Of a stretch of DNA of 64,000 nucleotides, positions 38,344 to 47,256 are shown in pieces (the first letter of the stretch is position 1; the number at the start of each line of letters is the position of its first letter). The notes under the pieces were generated by a model, which worked only from the letters and a program-made list of their open reading frames with translations, was not told the origin of the DNA and searched no databases. The position numbers and the translations under genes are program-made. The stretch is from JANWVO01 sp037446555 (lineage in GTDB: Bacteria > Acidobacteriota > Terriglobia > Bryobacterales > Bryobacteraceae), in the NCBI GenBank assembly GCA_037446555.1, contig JBBIIK010000012.1, positions 1-64,000 on the forward strand. The letters are read 5' to 3'.

Positions 38344-38958
38344 ATGAGAATTCTGCCGCGTACCGAAAAGTTCTTCCACTTCTTCATCGAGCAGGCCGGC
38401 CTCATCCTCCAGGCCGCCCAGACCTTCCGCGAGGCCGTCGAAGACGGGCCTTCCATCATGCACGAGGCCGAGGTCGCCATCGCCCGCCTTGAACAAAAGG
38501 GCGACGAGATCATCCACGAGGTCTTCACACGCCTTAACCAGACTTTCATCACCCCCATCGACCCTGAAGACATCCACTCGCTCGCCTCCCACATGGACGA
38601 CGTCCTCGACGCCCTCGAAGAAGCCGCCCACTGCATCGTCGCCTACAAGATCCCCAAGATCCCCACGCCCGTCATCGAGGTCAGCCGCATCCTCGAAAAC
38701 TGCGCCGTCGTCCTCCAGAAAGCCTTCGCGGCCCTCGCCGAAGACAAACCCCTGCTCGAGCACGCCATCGAGATCAACCGGCTCGAAGATCAGGCCGATC
38801 ACCTCATCCGCGCTGCCATCGCTGACCTCTTCGAGCAGGAAAAAGATCCCATCACCCTCATCAAGCTCAAGGAGATCTACGAGTATCTCGAATCGGCCAC
38901 CGACTACTGCGAAGACGTCGCCGACGCCCTCCAGAACGTCATCGTCAAGAACGGCTGA
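38344..38958 (+). CDS. DUF47 (PhoU-like) phosphate transport regulator
   Basis: This 204-residue all-helical protein has the repeat pattern of the DUF47/TIGR00153 family: EKFFHFFIEQAGLILQAA, then DEIIHEVFTRLNQTFITPID, then EIYEYLESATDYCEDVADAL. These proteins are encoded beside PiT transporters and are thought to control them. Here the PiT gene begins 12 bp downstream. The ATG at 38344 follows the intergenic region after ttcA. Confidence 0.9.
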   Translation: MRILPRTEKFFHFFIEQAGLILQAAQTFREAVEDGPSIMHEAEVAIARLEQKGDEIIHEVFTRLNQTFITPIDPEDIHSLASHMDDVLDALEEAAHCIVAYKIPKIPTPVIEVSRILENCAVVLQKAFAALAEDKPLLEHAIEINRLEDQADHLIRAAIADLFEQEKDPITLIKLKEIYEYLESATDYCEDVADALQNVIVKNG

Positions 38959-38970
38959 CCACCCCGCGTC

Positions 38971-40011
38971 ATGGATTCTGTCCTTCTCCTGGTCTCCTTT
39001 ATCGTCCTCGTCGCGCTCGTCTTCGATTTCATCAACGGTTTCCATGACGCCGCCAACTCCGTCGCCACCATCGTCGCCACCCGCGTCCTCTCCCCGTTTC
39101 AGGCGGTCCTCTGGGCCGCGTTCTGGAACTTCATCGCCGCTATTCCGCTCCTCTTCTTTCACGAAGCGGGCGTCGCCAAAACCGTCGGCGCCGGCATGGT
39201 CGACATCAAGCTCGTCACTGAGATGGTCGTCCTCGCCGGTCTGATCGGCGCCATCTTCTGGAACCTCTTCACCTGGTACTACGGGCTCCCCTCCAGTTCC
39301 TCGCACGCCTTGATCGGCGGCTACGCCGGCGCCACCATGGCCAGAGTCGGCCTCACCCGCGGCTGGCTCTCCGTCTTCGATGCAATCGTCCCCGCCGGCT
39401 GGCTTTCCACCATCCTCTTCATCTTCCTCGCGCCCTTGATCGGCCTCTCCCTCGGCTACCTCCTCATGGTTCTGATCTTTTGGCTCTTCCGGCACTCCTC
39501 GCCCCGTCGCCTGGACGTCTGGTTCCGGCGCCTCCAGCTCCTGAGTTCCGGTCTGTTCAGCTATTCCCACGGCGCCAACGATGCCCAAAAAACCATGGGC
39601 ATCATCACGAGCGTCCTCGTAGCCGCTGGCTACCTCCAGACCTTCGAAGTCCAGTGGTGGGTCGTGCTTTCCGCCCACGCCGCCATCGCCCTCGGCACTA
39701 TGAGCGGCGGCTGGCGCATCGTCCACACCATGGGCGCGCGCCTCACGCGCCTCAAACCCCGCGGCGGCTTCTGCGCCGAAACCGCTGGCGCCATCGCCAT
39801 CCTCTTCCCCACCTACCTCAAAGTTCCCGTCTCCACCACCCACGTCATCACCGGCGCCATCGCCGGCGTCGGCTCCATCCAGCGGCTCAAGGCCGTCCGA
39901 TGGGGACTCGCCACCAACATCCTCTGGGCATGGATCCTCACCATCCCCATGTCCGCCCTCGTCGGCGCCTTCAGCTTCCTCCTCATCTTCTGGCTCACCG
40001 GTGGAGCCTGA
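38971..40011 (+). CDS. pit: Low-affinity inorganic phosphate transporter, PiT family
   Basis: This 346-residue membrane protein has about ten helices and the two PiT signatures: DFINGFHDAANSVATIVATR (about residues 16-35) near the N-terminus and SHGANDAQKTMGI in the C-terminal half. It imports metal-phosphate with H+. The length is normal for the short bacterial PiT class. It follows the DUF47 gene by 12 bp. Its TGA ends at 40011, five bases before the kinase ATG, so the three genes form one operon. Confidence 0.94.
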   Translation: MDSVLLLVSFIVLVALVFDFINGFHDAANSVATIVATRVLSPFQAVLWAAFWNFIAAIPLLFFHEAGVAKTVGAGMVDIKLVTEMVVLAGLIGAIFWNLFTWYYGLPSSSSHALIGGYAGATMARVGLTRGWLSVFDAIVPAGWLSTILFIFLAPLIGLSLGYLLMVLIFWLFRHSSPRRLDVWFRRLQLLSSGLFSYSHGANDAQKTMGIITSVLVAAGYLQTFEVQWWVVLSAHAAIALGTMSGGWRIVHTMGARLTRLKPRGGFCAETAGAIAILFPTYLKVPVSTTHVITGAIAGVGSIQRLKAVRWGLATNILWAWILTIPMSALVGAFSFLLIFWLTGGA

Positions 40012-40015
40012 ACCC

Positions 40016-41788
40016 ATGCCGGGCCGCACCCCCACCATCCGCAGCCCCCTCTTCCGCAAACTCCTCATCGGCGCCTCCGCCCTCGTCCTCGCCATGGGCG
40101 GACTCACCGACCTCCTCATGTCCCGCTTCGCACGGCAGAGCGAGGAGTCCGCCGTCCAGCGCTCCCTGCATGCCTCCGCGCGCCTCCTCGCCCGTGAACT
40201 CGAATCCCTCCACGCCCCCGAACTCTCCTCATGGGTCCGCCGCAACGACGCTCTCCTGTCCGCCCGCATCACCGTCGTCGCCTCGGATGGCGCGGTTCTC
40301 GCCGAATCCCGGCGCGAACCCGGCTCCATGGAAAACCACGCCACGCGCCCCGAAATCCGGGACGCCTTCCGCAGCGGCCTTGGCGTCGCCAAACGCCACT
40401 CCACCACCGTCAACACCGACTTCCTTTACCTCGCCCTCCCCGCCCGCCTCGCCAGCGGCCAGCCCGTCCTCCTCCGGCTCGCCGCGCCCGTCGCCGCCAT
40501 CGACTCCGCCGTCGCCGCCAACCGCTCCCGTATCCTTCGCGCTACCCTCTTGTTCGCCCTCGCTGTTCTTGCGGCCGCCTATTTCTTCACACGCTCCCTC
40601 ACTCGCCGCATCCACCACATCCAGTCCGCCGCCGAGAACCTCGCCGCCGGCCGCTTCGATGCCGCTCCGCTGCCCCCGGATGCCGGCCACGACGAACTCG
40701 GCGCCCTCGCCGCCTCTCTCCATCGCATGGCCGGCAATCTCCTTGAAATGGTCGATCTCGTCCGCAACGAGTCCGCCCGCCGCGAGGCCATCCTCTCCAG
40801 CATGCGCGAAGGCGTCCTCGCCGTCGATTCCTCCCTTCGCATCACCTTCTGCAATCAGGCGTTCCTCGACGCCGTCGCCGCCCCTTCCAACCCCTCCCCG
40901 GGCGCCCCCCTCGAACAAATCGCTCCCGATCCCGCCCTCCTCGATCCCCTCTGGCAGGCCCTCGAACAAGCCCAGACCGTCCGCGCCAAGGTCTCCTTCC
41001 CCGCCAACCCCGGACGCAGCTACGAACTCTGGGCCAAACCCCTCGAACTTAACCGCCAGCAAGGCGTCCTCGCCATCCTCCACGACGTCACCGAAATTGA
41101 ACGCCTCGAACGCGTCCGCCGCGACTTCGTCGCCAACGTCTCCCACGAACTCCGCACCCCTCTCGCCGCCATCAGCGGCTACGCCGAAACGCTGCTCGAC
41201 GGCGCCATCGACGACTCGCTCCACAACCGCCGCTTCCTCGAAATCATCCGCTCCAACGCCATCCGCCTCAACAATATCGCCTCCGACTTGCTCGTGCTGT
41301 CCGATCTCGAACAGCAACGCCCTGCCCAGGAGTCCGCCGAACCCGTCCCCCTCCAGCCCGTCATCGACACCGTCGTCCGCACCGTCGAGTCCGCCGCCCG
41401 CCTCCGCCGCATCCGCATCTCCGCCTCCCCCGCACCCTTCGCCGTCCGCGCCCTCCGCTTCCGCCTCGAACAGGCTCTCGTCAACCTCGTCGACAACGCC
41501 GTCAAATTCAGCCCGGAAGACTCCGACGTCTGCATCGATGCCGCCAGCAACGGCAACATGATCGAAATCCACGTCATCGATCACGGCATCGGCATCCCCG
41601 AAGAAGACCTCCCCCGCATCTTCGAGCGTTTCTACCGCGTCGATAAAGCCCGCTCCCGCGAAGCCGGCGGCACCGGCCTCGGCCTCTCCATCGTCAAACA
41701 CATCGCCGAACTGTTCGGCGGCAGCGTCCGCGTTTCCAGCCGCCTCGGCAAAGGCTCCGCCTTCACTCTCTCTCTCCCCGCCGCATGA
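40016..41788 (+). CDS. PhoR-like sensor histidine kinase
   Basis: This is a 590-residue membrane kinase. Transmembrane helices at about 12-34 and 173-192 bracket a periplasmic domain. HAMP (about 193-245), a PAS-like domain (about 255-360), HisKA with phospho-His377 in VANVSHELRTPL, and HATPase_c (N box EQALVNLVDNAVKFSPE, G1 DHGIGIP, G2 GGTGLGLSI) follow. The layout equals PhoR. It sits directly behind the PiT gene, so phosphate sensing is a reasonable inference. No response regulator gene adjoins it. ATG 40016 has GGAG nine bases upstream; GTG 40001 would overlap pit. Confidence 0.88.
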   Translation: MPGRTPTIRSPLFRKLLIGASALVLAMGGLTDLLMSRFARQSEESAVQRSLHASARLLARELESLHAPELSSWVRRNDALLSARITVVASDGAVLAESRREPGSMENHATRPEIRDAFRSGLGVAKRHSTTVNTDFLYLALPARLASGQPVLLRLAAPVAAIDSAVAANRSRILRATLLFALAVLAAAYFFTRSLTRRIHHIQSAAENLAAGRFDAAPLPPDAGHDELGALAASLHRMAGNLLEMVDLVRNESARREAILSSMREGVLAVDSSLRITFCNQAFLDAVAAPSNPSPGAPLEQIAPDPALLDPLWQALEQAQTVRAKVSFPANPGRSYELWAKPLELNRQQGVLAILHDVTEIERLERVRRDFVANVSHELRTPLAAISGYAETLLDGAIDDSLHNRRFLEIIRSNAIRLNNIASDLLVLSDLEQQRPAQESAEPVPLQPVIDTVVRTVESAARLRRIRISASPAPFAVRALRFRLEQALVNLVDNAVKFSPEDSDVCIDAASNGNMIEIHVIDHGIGIPEEDLPRIFERFYRVDKARSREAGGTGLGLSIVKHIAELFGGSVRVSSRLGKGSAFTLSLPAA

Positions 41789-41831
41789 TCCCTGTCTTTT
41801 TCCACTCCCTGGAGTTACCCTGAAATCATTC

Positions 41832-43421
41832 ATGCGCCTCGGCATCGACTTCGGCACCACTCGCATTGTCGCCGCCGCCGCCGACCGCGGCAACTATCCC
41901 GTCATCTCTTTCGATTGCCCCGACGGCGCCGCCCGCGAGTGGGCGCCCCCGCTCATCGCCCTCCACGACGGGAAGCGCCTCTATGGCTGGGACGCCTGGG
42001 CCGCCCAGGGCGCCGACGGCGCTACCATCCTCCGCTCCATCAAACGCGTCCTCTCCTGCTCCGGCCCCGAGACCCTCGTCGAACTCGCCGGCCAGACCAT
42101 CCGCCTCGCTACCCTCCTCGAAGAACTCCTCGCCTGGCTCCACAACGCCCTTCTGCATTCCTCCTCTCTGCCCCGCCGCGGCCCAGGCGCCCTCGAGGTC
42201 CTCCTTGGAGTCCCCGCCAACGCCAACTCCAACCAGCGCTTTCTCACCACCGAGGCCTTCCGCGCCGCGGGCTTCCACGTCCTCGGCCTCCTCAACGAAC
42301 CCTCCGCCGCCAGCATCGAGTTCTCCCACCGCCTCGGCTCCGCCGGTCTGTCCGCCCCCCAGCGCATTCTCGTCTACGACCTCGGCGGCGGCACGTTCGA
42401 TGCCTCCCTCGTCTTCCGCGACGGCGACTCCCACATCGTCGAGGCCACAGAAAGCATTCCCACCCTTGGCGGCGACGACTTCGACGACGTCCTCACTACC
42501 CTCGCCCTCGAAAAAGCCGGACTCGCCTCCGAACGCGACTCCCTCTCGCAGGCCGAAGAGTTCCTCCTCCTCGAAGAGTGCCGCGAGAAGAAGGAGTCCC
42601 TCCACCCCAACACCCGCCGCCTCATGGTCGACCTCGACCGCGTCCGCCCCGGCTGGCCCGTCACCCCGGTTCCCGTCGCCGACTTCTACGATCAGCTCTC
42701 GCCCCTCGTCGAGGAAACTCTCCACGCCACTGCCGACCTCCTCGACCGCGCTCCGGCCTCCACGCCCGTCACCCTCTACGTCACCGGAGGCGCCAGCGAA
42801 CTGCCTCTGGTCAGCCGCATGCTCCGCGAACGCTTCGGCCGCCGCGTCCGCCGCTCCGCTTACACCCGCGCCGCCACCGCCATCGGCCTGGCCATCCAGG
42901 CCTCCTCTCAGGCCCCCGCCCTCCTGCGCGAACGCTTCACCCGCTTCTTCGGCGTCTGGCGCGAGGCCGAAGAGGGCCGCGTCATCGTCTTCGATCCCCT
43001 CTTCGAACAGGGCCTCGAACTGCCCGCCCCCGGCGCCCCGCCACTCACCCGCACGCGCCGCTACTTCCCCGCCCACAACATCGGCCACTTCCGCTACCTC
43101 GAGTGTTCGCACCGCGCCACATCTGGCGAACCCGCCGGTGATATTACCCCTTGGGACGAAATCCGCTTCCCCTTCGACCCCCGCCTCGCCTCCGTCGCCG
43201 ACCTCCGCAACATTCCTGTTGAGCGCAGCACCGAAGCCTCCCGCCAGCTCATCGAGGAAAGCTACTCGGTCGACTCCGGCGGCTCCGTTACCGTTGTCAT
43301 CTCCAACCTCACCGCCGGCTACCGCCGCGAATACCGCCTTGGCCAGTGGGCCTCCGCCCAGAAGACGATCCGCCGCACCTCCCCTTCCTCCCGCACACGC
43401 AAACGCTCCGCTTCCCGCTGA
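41832..43421 (+). CDS. Hsp70-like ATPase with a short, non-canonical C-terminus
   Basis: This 529-residue protein has the actin/Hsp70 nucleotide-binding motifs: GIDFGTTRIV (residues 4-13), LVYDLGGGTFDASLVF (about 178-193) and LYVTGGASELPLV (about 315). LNEPSAASIEF matches the Hsp70 connector. The nucleotide-binding domain ends near 345. What follows (about 185 residues) does not look like the DnaK substrate-binding beta domain, and there is no EEVD-type tail. It resembles the divergent Hsp70-family proteins of Acidobacteriota, whose clients are unknown. It lies 43 bp after the PhoR-like gene. Confidence 0.8.
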   Translation: MRLGIDFGTTRIVAAAADRGNYPVISFDCPDGAAREWAPPLIALHDGKRLYGWDAWAAQGADGATILRSIKRVLSCSGPETLVELAGQTIRLATLLEELLAWLHNALLHSSSLPRRGPGALEVLLGVPANANSNQRFLTTEAFRAAGFHVLGLLNEPSAASIEFSHRLGSAGLSAPQRILVYDLGGGTFDASLVFRDGDSHIVEATESIPTLGGDDFDDVLTTLALEKAGLASERDSLSQAEEFLLLEECREKKESLHPNTRRLMVDLDRVRPGWPVTPVPVADFYDQLSPLVEETLHATADLLDRAPASTPVTLYVTGGASELPLVSRMLRERFGRRVRRSAYTRAATAIGLAIQASSQAPALLRERFTRFFGVWREAEEGRVIVFDPLFEQGLELPAPGAPPLTRTRRYFPAHNIGHFRYLECSHRATSGEPAGDITPWDEIRFPFDPRLASVADLRNIPVERSTEASRQLIEESYSVDSGGSVTVVISNLTAGYRREYRLGQWASAQKTIRRTSPSSRTRKRSASR

Positions 43422-43552
43422 TTCCCACCCCCCAATTCCCCATTCCCCCGGGCTTCAGGGGGCGTGGAAAAACCCGCTTGGACGTAAAACAGAATCGGGG
43501 CGTTTTGTTTTTTCGGCATCCAACAAGCACGACCCGGCCGAAACCGAAGCCG

Positions 43553-43964
43553 AAGTTCGAGCATCGCGACCGCCGCCAGGTCTACCTGGGCCCGGTCGAC
43601 GCGGAGGCGCTGGTGGCCGAGGACCACCCGGCGCGGGGCGTCTGGGCGCTGCTGGAGTCGGTGGACTTTTCCCCGTACGAGGAGCGGATTCTGAGCCGGG
43701 AGGGGCAGGCGGGGCGGGCGGCGGTGACGCCGCGGCGAGGAGCGGGTCAGCGCCAGCCATCCGGAGGCGCGGCGGATGAAGATGCCCGGCGGCGGCTGGG
43801 TGCCGGCCGACAATGTGCAACTGAGCACGGAGACGCGTTTGAGGGTGGCGGTGGCCGTCGAGGTCACCCAGGCGCCGGCCGACGTACGGGAGCTGCCGGC
43901 GGCGGCCTCTGTCTGCCGCCCCAACCAGAACGCACCCTTCTCACCATCCGAAATCTCGTTCTGA
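43553..43964 (+). pseudogene. Decayed IS1182-type transposase with an internal deletion
   Basis: Two pieces of an IS1182/IS5-like DDE transposase lie in different frames. The first (about 43553-43735) encodes the N-terminus: VYLGPVDAEALVAEDHPARG, then EGQAGRAAVTP. The second (about 43740-43900) resumes much further along with ARRMKMPGGGWVPADNVQLS and ETRLRVAVAVEVTQAPAD, the segment before the second catalytic Asp. The few hundred residues' worth of sequence between them is missing, so the copy is dead. No terminal repeats are obvious. It marks the right edge of the inverted GC-skew block. Confidence 0.7.
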
Positions 43965-44050
43965 ATCGCGCAAGAAACGAATTCTTTCACGACCCCTGAA
44001 GCCGGTGGAATGGGGGCGGTCCGTTTGCCTTGATGCAGGCGTCCGCGACC

Positions 44051-44085
44051 TATACATTAAAATGTCTGCACATATAGATGTTAGA
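44051..44085 (+). promoter_or_regulatory. AT-rich promoter/operator-like segment upstream of a small secreted-protein gene
   Basis: In otherwise GC-rich DNA this segment is AT-rich and holds the palindrome ACATT-AA-AATGT (44054-44065), followed by CATATAGATG and then AGAAATTTTTTGC. A TTGATG..17 bp..TACATT pair (44031-44059) is a weak -35/-10 candidate. The secreted-protein ATG lies about 100 bp further on. A regulator binding site is plausible; the regulator is unknown. Confidence 0.35.
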
Positions 44086-44182
44086 AATTTTTTGCCGTTG
44101 GCAGCGTTTGCTGGGGTGAACCCGCTGAACTGCCGGATGGCGGCCAGCGAGGAGAAGTCAATCCAAGAAGGAGGGAACGAAG

Positions 44183-44641
44183 ATGAAGAAGCTTCTTAGC
44201 ACCGGACTGCTGGGCGTGCTGGCTGGGGCCGGAGTGATGCTGGCCGCGGATGTGAATCCGGGGCGGGACGTGGCCCAGAGACTGATGAATGAATCGCGCT
44301 CGGCCAAGGAGCAGGCGGCTGCGGTGGCGATGCAGCTGCGGAAGGGCGGAGATCTGAGCGGGATCGAGCAGCGCACGGCGGCGATCAAGAACCATGCGGC
44401 GTCGATCCGGAGTCTGCTGGGCGAGCTGGAGGCGTCGGCGGTGCTGAACGCGCGCCAGCAGGAGGCGCTGGCGACGGCGAAGACGACGGCTGAAGTGCTG
44501 GCGATCATGCTGAACAACAAGAAGACGGTGCTGGAAGCCGGATCTTCGAAGAGCGCCCGGGAAGGGGCGAGGCAGTACGCCCGGGCTGTGGAGGTCCGGG
44601 CGGAGATGCTGGAGAAGCTGATCCGCCAGATGGGGCTGTAG
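44183..44641 (+). CDS. Small exported helical protein, function unknown
   Basis: This 152-residue protein has a signal peptide (residues 1-22, opening KKLLSTGLLGVLAGAGVML), then an almost entirely alpha-helical body without Cys. I do not recognise a family. The strong ribosome binding site AAGGAGGGAACGAAG precedes the ATG. The gene stands alone between an AT-rich promoter-like region and a strong terminator, which suggests high, independently regulated expression. Confidence 0.75.
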   Translation: MKKLLSTGLLGVLAGAGVMLAADVNPGRDVAQRLMNESRSAKEQAAAVAMQLRKGGDLSGIEQRTAAIKNHAASIRSLLGELEASAVLNARQQEALATAKTTAEVLAIMLNNKKTVLEAGSSKSAREGARQYARAVEVRAEMLEKLIRQMGL

Positions 44642-44697
44642 AGTTCGTCCGCGCGGCGGCAGACAACCTCCTGAATTCAGATCCCCGCGCGGCGGAT

Positions 44698-44734
44698 GCC
44701 GGGGCCAGCGTTCCGGGCTGGCCCCGGCGTTTTT
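44698..44734 (+). terminator. Strong intrinsic terminator after the small secreted-protein gene
   Basis: A perfect 12-bp stem (GCCGGGGCCAGC 44698-44709, complement 44717-44728) with a 7-base loop is followed by GTTTTTA. It also separates this gene from the convergent kinase gene. Confidence 0.9.
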
Positions 44735-44756
44735 ATGTGGCGGCGGCGCAAGGCGA

Positions 44757-47252
44757 TCAGAGAGAGGCTTCGGGCAGGAGTTTTCGGATGCGCCTGATCT
44801 GCGGATCGAAATTCAGCGGGGGAGCAGGGCAGGCGGAGCCCTCCTGGAGGGCGCGTGCGGCGAGGGAGCGGACCTCCCTAACGAAGCGGGCGCGAGCGGG
44901 AGCGGAACTGCGGCTTCCCTGGTAAGCGGCGACTTCGGCGGCAACCATCCATGCACCGGACTTGCGGGCGCAGCTTTCCCGGGAAGGGGAGGCTTCCGCG
45001 AGGCGAACGGAGAGGCTGCGGCAAACGGCGGTTTCCTTGTGCGCCCCGGGGAAACGGCCGAGGGAGGTGTACACGAAGGCCAGATGGCAGTGGACGTTGG
45101 AGGCGCCGTTGAGGACGCGTACGTTGCGGGGATCGGCTTCCAGGAAGGTGTCGCGGATGGCGGCGGCCTCGGTGAAGTAGCGCAGCGACTTTTCCATTTC
45201 GTTGCGGTTTCTGGCGATGAGGCCGAGATCGGAGAGGGCGAAGGTGAGGTTGTAACGGAGGACGTTGTCGCCGGGTTCGCGTTCGAGGAGGCGCCGTTCG
45301 ATTTCGAGGGCGCGGAGGTAGTGCTGTTCGGCGGCAGCGAGATTGGTGGAGAGGAACAAGGCGCCGAAGCGTTTGTAGGCGAAGGCTTGCTGGCTGAGGT
45401 TGCCGGGCTTGTCCGCCTCTTCCGGCGGCAGCGAGGAGAAGCCCGCGAGGGCGGCTTCGTAGAGCTTCCTGGCCTCTTCGCGGCGTTCGAGGCCGGTGAG
45501 GATCATGGCGAGCTGGCTGCGGTTGACGGCGGCGAGGGAGCGCGCCTCCGGGGTGGCGGGGATGCGGGAGTCGATTTCCTCAATGGCGGAGGCGAGTTGC
45601 GACGCATAGCGGCCGGCTTCGTCGAGCCGCTTGAGGGCGCCGGCGGCGAGGGCGGCCTCGACGAGCAGTCCGGAATGCACGCGGAGACTGTCATAGGAGG
45701 GCGGGGTGGCGGAGAGGGCGGCAGTACTGACAGCGAGTCCTTTTTGAAAGGAGCGGAGGGCCTCTTCCTGGCGGCCGAGGTTGTCGCTGAAGCTGGAGCC
45801 GAGGACATTGCCGAGGCGGCGGTAGCCTTCGGCGAGTTCGAGCAGGAGGCGGGGGTCCTGGCTGGCGGTGCGGGCGGCGCCGTCGAAGAACTTCATGGCG
45901 CGGTCGAGCAGGAGGGCGCGGGCTTCGGTGGAGCCGGGGAGGTTGAAGAGGGCGGAGTGGACTTCGAAGACGAGGGAGCGGGAGAGCTGCTGGATTTCGA
46001 GGGCGCGCTGCTGGGCGCGGTCGCGTGCGAGGCGTGCTTCGCGGGCCTGCCATGCGGTAGCGGCGACGCCGGCGAGGATCGACAGGGCGAGAGCGGCGAG
46101 GGCGGCGGATTCGCCGCGGTGGCGGCGGATCCATTTGCGGATCTTGTAGGTGCGGGAGGGGGGGACGGCGGAGACGGGGCGGCCCTCCAGCCAGGCTTCG
46201 AGGTCGGCGGCGAGGGCGTCGGCGGAGGGGTAGCGCTCGAGAGGGCTTTTGCGGAGGCAGCGCAGGACGATTTGATCGAGATCGCCGCGCAAGAGGGGGC
46301 GGAGAGCGGCGGGGGCGGCGGCGGAGGGCGGGCGGGGGTCGGATTCGACGACGCGGCGCATGGCCTCGAGGGGCGAGAGGCCCTCGAGTTGGTAGGGGCG
46401 CTGGCGGGAAAGGAGGACGTAGAGGAGGACGCCGAGGGAATAGATGTCTGTGGCGGTGGTGATGGTATCGCCGGTGACTTGTTCGGGGCTGCAATATTCG
46501 GGCGTGAGAACGTACATCCCGGTGCGGGTGGCTTCGGGGCCTTCGGCCGGATCGCCGCCAAGGATCTTGGCGATGCCGAAGTCGAGCAGCTTCGGGCGGC
46601 CGTCGGAGGTGACGAGGATGTTGGAGGGCTTCAGGTCGCGGTGGACGACGAGGCGCTGGTGGGCGTGGCCGACGGCGTGGCAGACGTCGAGCAGGAGGCG
46701 GACACGGGTGCGGGTGTCGAGATCGTGCTGATCGCACCAGCGGTCGATGGGAATCCCCTCTACGTACTCCATGACGAGGTAGGGGAGGCCGGATTCGGTG
46801 GCGCCGCCATCGACGAGGGCGGCGATGCCGGGGTGGGAGAGCTTGGAGAGGGCGATGCGTTCGTAGCGGAACCGCTGGGCGAGCTGATCGCCGGGCAAGC
46901 CGCCGCGGATGAGCTTGAGGGCGAAGCGGGTCTGGAAGTCTTCGCCGTCGCGGATGGCCTCGAAGACGACGCCCATGCCGCCGCGGCCGAGTTCGCGGGC
47001 GAGGCGCCAGGGGCCGATGCGCTGGCCTGCCTCGGGGCCGGGCATGAGCTGCGCGAGGGCGGCGTTGGCGAGCGTGGCGGGCTGTTCGAGGAAGTCTTCG
47101 GATGCCTCGTATTCTTCGAGGAGGCTGAAGACTTCGGCGCGGAGCGCGGCATCGGGGCAAGCGGCCTTCAGCCAAGCGCGCCGTTCGGCGGGGGCGAGGT
47201 CGAGCGCCTCGCCGAAGAGCCGCTTGACCACTTTCCAGGCGCCGGTGTCCAC
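44757..47252 (-). CDS. Membrane Ser/Thr protein kinase with extracytoplasmic TPR region
   Basis: This is an 831-residue kinase. The glycine loop is in LGRGGMGVVFEA (about residues 88-99), with Lys113, catalytic HRDLKPSN (Asp206) and DFG Asp224. The activation segment holds LTPEYCSPEQ. One transmembrane helix lies at about 383-402. After it come TPR-like helical repeats up to about residue 790, which would sit outside the cytoplasm. The acidobacterial pattern of ECF sigma factor followed by a Pkn2-type kinase with TPRs is clear: the sigma gene ends 5 bp upstream. Targets are unknown. The protein begins at the ATG at 47252. Confidence 0.88.
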   Translation of the reverse strand: MDTGAWKVVKRLFGEALDLAPAERRAWLKAACPDAALRAEVFSLLEEYEASEDFLEQPATLANAALAQLMPGPEAGQRIGPWRLARELGRGGMGVVFEAIRDGEDFQTRFALKLIRGGLPGDQLAQRFRYERIALSKLSHPGIAALVDGGATESGLPYLVMEYVEGIPIDRWCDQHDLDTRTRVRLLLDVCHAVGHAHQRLVVHRDLKPSNILVTSDGRPKLLDFGIAKILGGDPAEGPEATRTGMYVLTPEYCSPEQVTGDTITTATDIYSLGVLLYVLLSRQRPYQLEGLSPLEAMRRVVESDPRPPSAAAPAALRPLLRGDLDQIVLRCLRKSPLERYPSADALAADLEAWLEGRPVSAVPPSRTYKIRKWIRRHRGESAALAALALSILAGVAATAWQAREARLARDRAQQRALEIQQLSRSLVFEVHSALFNLPGSTEARALLLDRAMKFFDGAARTASQDPRLLLELAEGYRRLGNVLGSSFSDNLGRQEEALRSFQKGLAVSTAALSATPPSYDSLRVHSGLLVEAALAAGALKRLDEAGRYASQLASAIEEIDSRIPATPEARSLAAVNRSQLAMILTGLERREEARKLYEAALAGFSSLPPEEADKPGNLSQQAFAYKRFGALFLSTNLAAAEQHYLRALEIERRLLEREPGDNVLRYNLTFALSDLGLIARNRNEMEKSLRYFTEAAAIRDTFLEADPRNVRVLNGASNVHCHLAFVYTSLGRFPGAHKETAVCRSLSVRLAEASPSRESCARKSGAWMVAAEVAAYQGSRSSAPARARFVREVRSLAARALQEGSACPAPPLNFDPQIRRIRKLLPEASL

Positions 47253-47256
47253 GGGT

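Larger units (their letters stand above)
32480..43500. other. About 11-kb block with inverted GC skew
   Basis: Across this block the + strand is C-rich for both minus-strand genes (32.65-37.42 kb) and plus-strand genes (37.44-43.42 kb). Two sampled 60-base lines give C30:G14 (36841-36900) and C27:G15 (40681-40740). Outside, the + strand is mostly G-rich (C10:G35 at 9601-9660; C20:G27 at 45601-45660). Because the sign does not follow gene direction, this is a property of the block and not of codon use. The edges are approximate. Confidence 0.6.

Noticed and set aside
38287..40416. Long minus-strand frame opposite the DUF47 and pit genes
   Set aside because: It is an acidic low-complexity translation opposite two clearly recognised genes.
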